Shown: one piece after another, positions 5,237-9,806 of the stretch
Layout of the letters: each line of letters starts with the position of its first letter
How positions within the stretch are numbered: position 1 is the stretch's first letter
Assembly (NCBI GenBank): GCA_015223015.1
Contig: JADFWK010000130.1
Location: 1-9,806, forward strand
Reading direction: 5' to 3'
DNA from: Pseudomonadota bacterium
GTDB taxonomy: Bacteria > Desulfobacterota > DSM-4660 > Desulfatiglandales > B25-G16
DNA: 9,806 nucleotides
Position numbers and translations under genes: made by a program
Notes under the pieces: model-generated
What the model was told of the DNA's origin: nothing
Databases searched by the model: none
What the model saw: the letters and a program-made list of their open reading frames with translations, nothing else

Positions 5237-5854
5237 ATGCACATATCGGAAGGCGTAATGTCCGCACCCGTGCTGATCACGGGTGCAGCCCTGGCTGCAG
5301 CAGGGATCTCAGTTGGCTTGAAAAAGATGGATTCAGATAAGATCCCCGAGGTGGCTGTTCTCTCATCGGTCTTTTTTGTTGCCTCCTTGATCCATGTTCC
5401 TATCGGACCATCCAGTGTGCATCTTATTATTAACGGCATTAATGGGCTTTTGCTTGGTTGGCTTTGTTTCCCCTCTATCTTAGTTGCCTTAACCCTGCAG
5501 GCAATCCTGTTTCAATTTGGTGGAATCACGGTTCTTGGCGTCAATACCGTGAATATGGCCCTGCCAGGCGTGATCTGCTACTATCTCTTTGGGAGACTGG
5601 TAAGTCGAGAAAGAAGAATAGTATCATTGGTTGCCGCGTTTTCCTGTGGCTTTTTTGCCGTCCTGTTTTCAGGTATTTTGGTAGCGCTATCCCTGGTCTT
5701 TACAGAAGAATCATTTATGCCAGTGGCAAAGCTGATCGTATTGGCCCACATGCCAGTTATGATCATCGAGGGGATTATTACGCTCTTTTGTGTGGCATTT
5801 TTGAAACGGGTGAAACCCGAACTTTTGGGAGGTATCTATGGAAAAGGTTCGTAG
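5237..5854 (+). CDS. nikM: NikM/CbiM-type substrate-binding membrane subunit of nickel ECF transporter
   Basis: The S-component that captures Ni2+ (or Co2+) and delivers it across the inner membrane. I start it at ATG 5237, not the TTG one codon earlier, because the family requires Met1-His2: the N-terminal amine and His2 form the metal site. The protein then opens with the hallmark MHISEGV. Further family motifs are HVPIGPSSVHLIINGINGLL (53-72), in which H53 and H62 are candidate third ligands, LGVNTVNMALPG (about 101-112) and HMPVMIIEGIIT (about 174-185). About six or seven membrane helices fill the 205 residues, which is typical. AAGG lies about seven bases upstream. Its end overlaps nikL by 17 bp. 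Nickel is favoured over cobalt from the nikK/nikL neighbours, as CbiM systems carry CbiN instead. Confidence 0.92.
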   Translation: MHISEGVMSAPVLITGAALAAAGISVGLKKMDSDKIPEVAVLSSVFFVASLIHVPIGPSSVHLIINGINGLLLGWLCFPSILVALTLQAILFQFGGITVLGVNTVNMALPGVICYYLFGRLVSRERRIVSLVAAFSCGFFAVLFSGILVALSLVFTEESFMPVAKLIVLAHMPVMIIEGIITLFCVAFLKRVKPELLGGIYGKGS

Positions 5855-6452
5855 AATTCAGATCTCCTTACTCATCCTTTTTGTGGCATCTCTGTTTGTA
5901 ATCTCTATCGATCTTCCTGCCTTGGCACATAAGGTAACGATCTTCGCCTGGGTTGAGGGGGATACCATATTCACCGAGAGCAAGTTTAGCGGTGGAAAGC
6001 GAGCTATAAATGCGCAGATCCTTGTCTTTGACAGCCAGGGGAAACAACTCCTAGAGGGAGAAACAGATAGGAAGGGAGAATTTTCATTCAAGATACCCAG
6101 AATAACTGACCTCAGGATCGTCCTTAATGCGGCCATGGGTCATAAAGCAGAATGGACAATCCCCGAATCGGAGATAAAGCAAGCAATCGGTGCTGCAGAA
6201 AACAAAGGAGCCCCCGGCTCTTCTCAACCCATAGCTGTTAGCTTAAACAAGGAGGAGATCAAAAAGCTTATTGAGGATTCCTTAGATAGAAAACTAAGGC
6301 CAATTGTCAGGATGATGGCCGAATCACAATCAAAAGGGCCATCTGTCACTGAGATTATAGGAGGAATTGGATATATATTTGGCCTCATGGGTGTGGCACT
6401 GTATTTCATGAGTAGGGGAAAGAAAAAAAACAGAGAGAATTGCAATGATTGA
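5838..6452 (+). CDS. nikL: NikL-like membrane-anchored periplasmic accessory subunit
   Basis: Accessory subunit of the nickel ECF transporter, standing where CbiN stands in cobalt systems. Residues 1-30 form a signal sequence ending ALA, so processing would expose His31 (HKVTIFAWVEG). A periplasmic beta domain (about 31-110) includes GKQLLEGETDRKGEFSFKIP, a carboxypeptidase-regulatory-like segment, and a conserved-looking GHKAEW (101-106). Next comes a charged, probably coiled helix (SLNKEEIKKLIEDSLDRKL, about 135-153). One transmembrane helix (about 172-191) and a basic cytoplasmic tail (RGKKKNRE) end the protein, giving an N-out/C-in topology. The ribosome-binding site GGGAGG lies inside the end of nikM. 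The gene overlaps nikM by 17 bp and nikQ by 8 bp, indicating coupled translation. Identification rests mainly on order and topology. Confidence 0.8.
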   Translation: MEKVRRIQISLLILFVASLFVISIDLPALAHKVTIFAWVEGDTIFTESKFSGGKRAINAQILVFDSQGKQLLEGETDRKGEFSFKIPRITDLRIVLNAAMGHKAEWTIPESEIKQAIGAAENKGAPGSSQPIAVSLNKEEIKKLIEDSLDRKLRPIVRMMAESQSKGPSVTEIIGGIGYIFGLMGVALYFMSRGKKKNRENCND

Positions 6453-7203
6453 AGAGCAATTTTCTATAGGTGATTCTTTTGTTCATAATCTCGATCCAAG
6501 GGTCAAAATCATTGTGGCCATTATTTTTTCTGTGGTTGTGGCTGTATCGAGCAATTTTTCAGCCCTACTGCCTGCTCTCGTGGTGGCAGTACTCCTTATA
6601 CTGCTTGCCAAGCTTCCAGTGGGAAAGGTTTTCTATCGACTGTTATTAGTAAATGGGTTGATTCTCTTCCTTTGGTTCTTTATTCCCTTTACCTTTCGAG
6701 GGGATACCTTGTTTACTGTTGGACCATTGGTTGGAACAAAACAGGGTGTATTGTATGCCAGCCAGATTACGCTCAAATCTAATACAATCCTTTTGGCCAT
6801 GATCGCCCTTCTGGCAACAATACCTATCTCTACCCTTGGCCATGCCATGAGGCAACTCCATGTTCCCGATAAGGTAGTTCATCTTTTCCTCTTTACCTAT
6901 CGCTATATTCATGTCATTTTCCAGGAGTACCAGAGGCTGGTAAATGCCATGAAAATGCGTGGTTTCATACCCAAAACAAACATCCACACCTATAAGAGTT
7001 ATGCCTATCTTATGGGGATACTCCTGGTTAGAAGCTATGACAGGGCAGAGAGGATCCACAAGGCCATGCTTTGTAGAGGGTTCACCGGAAAATATTATAC
7101 ATTGAGCCGGTTCTCAGTTAGAACAGGAGACCTCGTTTATCTGACAGTGATGTTGGCCGCAATCTTAGGATTGGTAATGCTACAATGGAGAGTAACAATC
7201 TGA
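6445..7203 (+). CDS. nikQ: NikQ/CbiQ-type transmembrane coupling (EcfT) subunit
   Basis: The T-component links ATPase movement to the substrate-binding subunit NikM. Its 252 residues contain several hydrophobic helices (about 22-56, 63-82, 112-132, 232-247) and the cytoplasmic coupling region with the two EcfT-type arginine-glycine motifs: AMKMRGF (169-174) and AMLCRGF (207-213). These seat the coupling helices in grooves of the ATPase. N-terminal FVHNLDPRVKI is also characteristic of CbiQ/EcfT proteins. ATG 6445 overlaps the end of nikL by 8 bp, and the end of the gene overlaps nikO by 19 bp. The length fits the family. Nickel specificity is by context, as T-subunits do not bind the metal themselves. 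Confidence 0.93.
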   Translation: MIEEQFSIGDSFVHNLDPRVKIIVAIIFSVVVAVSSNFSALLPALVVAVLLILLAKLPVGKVFYRLLLVNGLILFLWFFIPFTFRGDTLFTVGPLVGTKQGVLYASQITLKSNTILLAMIALLATIPISTLGHAMRQLHVPDKVVHLFLFTYRYIHVIFQEYQRLVNAMKMRGFIPKTNIHTYKSYAYLMGILLVRSYDRAERIHKAMLCRGFTGKYYTLSRFSVRTGDLVYLTVMLAAILGLVMLQWRVTI

Positions 7204-7916
7204 TTATTAATCTGAAAGATATCTCATTTTCCTACTCGGGAAATAAATTGGTACTTGACCACCTGAGTTTTCAACTCCTTCGGGGTGACCGGATCGGTCT
7301 GGTAGGGCCAAATGGGAGCGGCAAGACCACCCTTCTGCATGTTATTATGGGTCTCTTGAGGCCCTCGTCAGGCACAATCGAGCTCTTCGGAAAAACGGCA
7401 CATGAGGAAAAGGACTTTCGGGCAATTAGGAAAAAGATTGGCCTCCTTTTTCAGGATCCTGACGACCAATTATTCAGCCCCACTGTGTTGGAAGATGTAG
7501 CCTTTGGACCATTGAATTTGGGGAAATCACCAGAAGAGGCCAGAGACATTGCCTCACAAACACTGGTAGGGCTTGATCTCTCTGGCTTCGAGAACAGGAT
7601 AACCTATAAGCTCTCAGGAGGGGAAAAGAAACTTGTATCTCTGGCCACGGTCCTCGCTATGGATCCAGAGGTGCTTCTGCTCGATGAACCGACCAATGGG
7701 CTAGATGACGAGACAGAAGAGAAGATAACCGATATCCTAAAGAGACTAAGCCTTTCATGTATCTTTATTTCACACAACCTGGATTTCCTCTTTGAAACTA
7801 CCAATAGAGTTTACGCCATGGCGAACGGGAAGATCTTACTTGATGAAACCCTGGTACCCCATTCCCACGTTCATACCCACAGATTTGGTAGATTGCCCCA
7901 CGAACATAAGCCTTAA
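7185..7916 (+). CDS. nikO: NikO/CbiO-type ATPase of nickel ECF transporter
   Basis: Cytoplasmic ATPase, active as a homodimer, that powers uptake through NikM and NikQ. All ABC motifs are intact: Walker A GPNGSGKTT (41-49), Q-loop Q90 in LLFQDPDDQLFSPTV, signature LSGGE (143-147), Walker B VLLLDEPT (163-170) with catalytic E168, D-loop NGLDD and switch H197 (ISHNLD). The QDPDDQLF segment is typical of ECF-type rather than classical importers. The C-terminus is His-rich, with six His among residues 226-241 (HSHVHTH then HEH), suggesting a cytosolic nickel-binding or nickel-sensing tail. ATG 7185 lies within nikQ and the ribosome-binding site is weak, consistent with translational coupling. The gene ends two bases before an IVS-like repeat element; no terminator is evident. 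Confidence 0.95.
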   Translation: MESNNLIINLKDISFSYSGNKLVLDHLSFQLLRGDRIGLVGPNGSGKTTLLHVIMGLLRPSSGTIELFGKTAHEEKDFRAIRKKIGLLFQDPDDQLFSPTVLEDVAFGPLNLGKSPEEARDIASQTLVGLDLSGFENRITYKLSGGEKKLVSLATVLAMDPEVLLLDEPTNGLDDETEEKITDILKRLSLSCIFISHNLDFLFETTNRVYAMANGKILLDETLVPHSHVHTHRFGRLPHEHKP

Positions 7917-8404
7917 CGTCTTTCGGTAATGGTTACGATGCCCGTTTCGTTTTTCGGTAACGTCTATCGGTTTTTAAATTTTGTCCATGAGTTACCTAAT
8001 TTATAAAGCTGCCTTCCAGATTTATCGTATAAATCAACTAACTCATCACAGCGTTCTATACTTACATAAGTAGGATAAATATCTCTGCATTCACTTATAC
8101 TGACTACCATCTCATTGGATTCACCCATAGCATCATCGATATATTTTTGAAAACCTGCCTTTTGATGCCGTTTAGCATAACCTTCGGCTATCAATCTTGG
8201 TATTGCTTTACATGCCCGGCTTAATTGATCTCTTAAATCGTATTTTTCACTGTCGGGCAATTTAGGCGCAATTTCCTTCATAACAATTAGCATAGCTCTA
8301 TATGTGTTCTGATATACTTCCAAATCTCTGAAACTTGTGATTCTCTTTTTTTCTTCCATTTACGTCACCGATACGGGCTTCGTTACCCTAGCCTTAACCG
8401 AAAT
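7915..8404. mobile_element. IVS-like element: four-helix-bundle gene between inverted repeats
   Basis: The ORF at 7964-8359 is enclosed by imperfect inverted repeats: GGTTACGATGCCCGTTTCG (7931-7949) against CGATACGGGCTTCGTTACC (8369-8387), 16 of 19 positions matched. Outer extensions (TTTCGGTAA at 7921-7929 with TTAACCGAAA at 8395-8404) and inner ones (CGGTAACGT 7955-7963 with ACGTCACCG 8362-8370) continue the symmetry. A 9-base direct repeat AGCCTTAAC lies at 7909-7917 and 8390-8398, possibly a target duplication. The left arm also has a direct repeat, AACGTCTTTCGGT and AACGTCTATCGGT (7915-7927, 7959-7971). No transposase is encoded. The name is by analogy to 23S rRNA intervening sequences. 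Confidence 0.5.
7964..8359 (-). CDS. Four-helix-bundle protein (23S rRNA intervening-sequence family)
   Basis: A 131-aa, almost wholly helical and charged protein of the S23/IVP four-helix-bundle family. These proteins are encoded in intervening sequences of 23S rRNA genes in Leptospira and Coxiella, and in many intergenic copies; the Avd protein of diversity-generating retroelements is a relative. Family marks are the N-terminal FRDLEVYQNTYRAML (10-24), the AIPRLIAEGYAKRHQ stretch (about 52-66) and the following GFQKYIDDAMGESNEM, which corresponds to the usual helix-three E-rich region. The family tends to form basic-faced pentamers that bind nucleic acid; the exact role is unsettled. The ATG at 8359 has GGTGA five bases upstream, lying inside the right inverted-repeat arm, so translation may depend on the fold. 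It is opposite in strand to nikO and co-oriented with the downstream-facing acyl-CoA dehydrogenase. Confidence 0.88.
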   Translation of the reverse strand: MEEKKRITSFRDLEVYQNTYRAMLIVMKEIAPKLPDSEKYDLRDQLSRACKAIPRLIAEGYAKRHQKAGFQKYIDDAMGESNEMVVSISECRDIYPTYVSIERCDELVDLYDKSGRQLYKLGNSWTKFKNR

Positions 8405-8422
8405 AGGGGTAGAACTCAAACC

Positions 8423-9649
8423 CTATTCATAAACCTTCTCCTCATCATCAGGCGTAATAGCATCTTCCTCCACATCCCTTGGCTCGATTTTTCTTCTCTT
8501 CAATTCCTTATAGTATTCATGTTGAATGAGAAGATTCATAACCTCATTCGTACCGGTCCAGATCATCGCCAGGCGACAGTCTCTCAGGAAACGTTCTATG
8601 GGATAGACACTGGTATAACCAATTCCACCCATAATTTGCATAGCATTATTTATTACAGTCCAGGCAGCCTCAGTACCTACCTTTTTGGCCTCCGATACCA
8701 ATCTGCGGGAATCGTCACCGGAATCGGCCATTCTGGCCGCTGCGTAAACCAACGCCCTGGCTGCATCCAAGGTGCTAATCGAATCAGCTACCATGAAGTT
8801 CACCGCCTGAAATCTGTCTATGGTTTTCCCGAACGCCTTACGTCTGGTAGAGTAGCGCGTAGCTACCTCCAGTGCTGCCCTTCCGAGACCAACCGCACCA
8901 GCGCCACTTGTCAGCCTTTCAGGGACCATCATCCTGTTAAATACAGCATAGGCGTTGTGCAGTTCCCCAATGAGATTCCCTTTGGGGACCCTTACGTCTT
9001 CAAAGACAAGTCGTCCTGTGCCACCACCCCGTGTTCCAAGGAGGCTATAGATGGTTTGATCCTTGACTCCCATTCCCCTGTCAACAATAAAGCAACTGAT
9101 GGACTCATGCGGCGGCGCATCAGGGGCCGATTTGGCGTAGACCAGAAAATAATCGGAGTCTTTCGCACCCACTATGAAGCGTTTCTCACCATTGAGGATA
9201 AATGAATCGCCGTCTCTTACCGCCTTTGTTGTAGCCCCGAAGAAATCAGAACCTCCTCGTGGTTCAGTCAGGGCCTCAGCCGAATAAAGTGCACCTTCAT
9301 TGGTAGGTTTGAGATAGCGTTCCTTTTGTTCTCTCGTTCCAAAGGTATCAATTGCCTCTCCAACAATACTGGGCATAACATAGGCACATGTGATGGAGTT
9401 ACCGAGTATCCCGACCTCTTCAATGGCAACCACCTCAGCTGCCCAATTGAGACCACGTCCTCCATGCTCCTTTGGAAATCGTAGGCCGAGCAGATTCTTC
9501 TTTCCAGCCATCTCAACAATTGGCCGGCCCGTCTCAATTACACTCAAATCCATATCCCGTACCAGTTTACTCGGGATATCATTTTTTACAAACTCCCTGA
9601 CTTCATTCTGTAAAGCCTTTTGCTCTTCAGTTAGCATGAAATCAAACAT
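8423..9649 (-). CDS. Acyl-CoA dehydrogenase (FAD flavoprotein)
   Basis: Catalyses alpha,beta-desaturation of an acyl-CoA, passing electrons to an electron-transfer flavoprotein. The three-domain fold is visible: N-terminal helices ([10 protein letters not shown] onward), a middle beta domain with the flavin motif [11 protein letters not shown] (125-135), and C-terminal helices with [13 protein letters not shown] (269-281) and [20 protein letters not shown] (338-357). At 408 aa it is slightly longer than the usual 380-390 because of an acidic tail. The MCAD-type catalytic Glu (YEGT) is replaced by WTGT (364-367), while Glu244 in [12 protein letters not shown] occupies the position used by isovaleryl-CoA and long-chain enzymes. 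This points to a branched or longer substrate, or aromatic/alicyclic degradation. The ribosome-binding site GGAGGGAAG precedes ATG 9649. A sigma54-type regulator ends 42 bp upstream and probably controls it or is co-transcribed. Confidence 0.95.
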   Translation of the reverse strand: MFDFMLTEEQKALQNEVREFVKNDIPSKLVRDMDLSVIETGRPIVEMAGKKNLLGLRFPKEHGGRGLNWAAEVVAIEEVGILGNSITCAYVMPSIVGEAIDTFGTREQKERYLKPTNEGALYSAEALTEPRGGSDFFGATTKAVRDGDSFILNGEKRFIVGAKDSDYFLVYAKSAPDAPPHESISCFIVDRGMGVKDQTIYSLLGTRGGGTGRLVFEDVRVPKGNLIGELHNAYAVFNRMMVPERLTSGAGAVGLGRAALEVATRYSTRRKAFGKTIDRFQAVNFMVADSISTLDAARALVYAAARMADSGDDSRRLVSEAKKVGTEAAWTVINNAMQIMGGIGYTSVYPIERFLRDCRLAMIWTGTNEVMNLLIQHEYYKELKRRKIEPRDVEEDAITPDDEEKVYE

Positions 9650-9691
9650 GGCTTCCCTCCATAGTATTGGACGTCTCTTCTCCCACCAATC

Positions 9692-9806
9692 TCAGGTTGA
9701 TGGGGTTTTGGGTGGGTGGATATTGAGACGCTTCATCTTCCGCCACAATGTTTGCCTACCAATGCCGAGTTCCCTTGCAGCCGCCTGGCGATTCCAATTG
9801 TGATCC
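9692..9806 (-). CDS. Sigma54-dependent (NtrC-family) regulator, C-terminal fragment
   Basis: Only the last 37 codons lie in the window; the gene continues beyond 9806. The peptide begins DHNWNRQAAARELGIGRQTL and continues WRKMKRLNI, the Fis-type helix-turn-helix (HTH_8) that ends enhancer-binding activators of sigma54 RNA polymerase, then a Pro-rich tail (HPPKTPST) and a TGA at 9692-9694. The sensor and AAA+ domains are not visible, so the signal cannot be deduced. It is on the same strand and immediately upstream of the acyl-CoA dehydrogenase. Such activators are common beside acyl-CoA catabolism genes in Desulfobacterota, so control of the pathway is plausible. No -24/-12 sigma54 promoter was seen in the 42-bp spacer. 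Confidence 0.85.
   Translation of the reverse strand, partial: DHNWNRQAAARELGIGRQTLWRKMKRLNIHPPKTPST

Noticed and set aside
4981..5439. 152-aa ORF on the - strand
   Set aside because: It overlaps the start of nikM antisense, and its composition reflects the complement of nikM and the repeat arms. No family resemblance.
4202..7916. Cobalt (CbiMNQO) transporter
   Set aside because: There is no CbiN-like protein; instead a DUF4198 periplasmic protein and a signal-peptide/single-TM protein flank the M subunit, the NikK and NikL arrangement. Cobalt transport cannot be fully excluded.
8519..9205. 228-aa ORF on the + strand
   Set aside because: Entirely antisense to the well-supported acyl-CoA dehydrogenase; no domain visible.
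9390..9803. 137-aa ORF on the + strand
   Set aside because: Antisense to the acyl-CoA dehydrogenase start and the regulator C-terminus, both of which are recognisable.

Overview
The window looks like a chromosomal segment of an anaerobic, moderate-GC Gram-negative bacterium, most likely a Desulfobacterota (former Deltaproteobacteria) sulfate reducer or syntroph. The evidence is the mix of genes: a selenocysteine-containing peroxiredoxin, a five-gene NikKMLQO-type nickel ECF transporter, an acyl-CoA dehydrogenase beside the C-terminus of a sigma54-type (Fis-like HTH) regulator, and an intergenic four-helix-bundle (23S rRNA intervening-sequence-type) gene. No marker gene fixes the taxon, so this assignment is inference.

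Layout. 1-166: a GC-rich palindrome and a degenerate short repeat. 167-1163 (+): a 67-aa orphan protein followed by a Sir2-family NAD-dependent deacylase. 1384-1656 (+): an HU-type DNA-binding protein with its own promoter and terminator. 1751-1780: four tandem heptads. 1841-2722 (-): an EamA/DMT-family exporter. 2723-3165: non-coding, with a long imperfect inverted repeat. 3166-3885 (+): an AhpC/Prx1-type peroxiredoxin whose catalytic Cys codon is an in-frame TGA (3415-3417), followed at the right distance by a bacterial SECIS-like hairpin. 4202-7916 (+): nickel uptake genes nikK, nikM, nikL, nikQ and nikO; the last four overlap end to end, while nikK is separated from nikM by 276 bp holding repeats and a dyad. 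7964-8359 (-): a four-helix-bundle protein gene enclosed by inverted repeats. 8423-9649 (-): an acyl-CoA dehydrogenase. 9692-9806 (-): the C-terminal 37 residues of a sigma54-dependent regulator cut by the window edge.

How the genes fit together. NikK (periplasmic), NikM (substrate-binding membrane subunit), NikL (membrane-anchored periplasmic accessory), NikQ (transmembrane coupling subunit) and NikO (ATPase) together make one metal importer. Nickel is favoured over cobalt because of the NikK/NikL pair, and would serve enzymes such as [NiFe]-hydrogenase or CO dehydrogenase. The most notable points are the selenoprotein peroxiredoxin, which has two credible starts and no C-terminal resolving Cys; the recurrence of a histidine at or next to the predicted N-terminus of NikK, NikM and NikL plus a His-rich NikO tail; and the IVS-like gene whose flanking repeats could close the whole ORF into a stem. 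No rRNA, tRNA, CRISPR array or transposase gene was seen.
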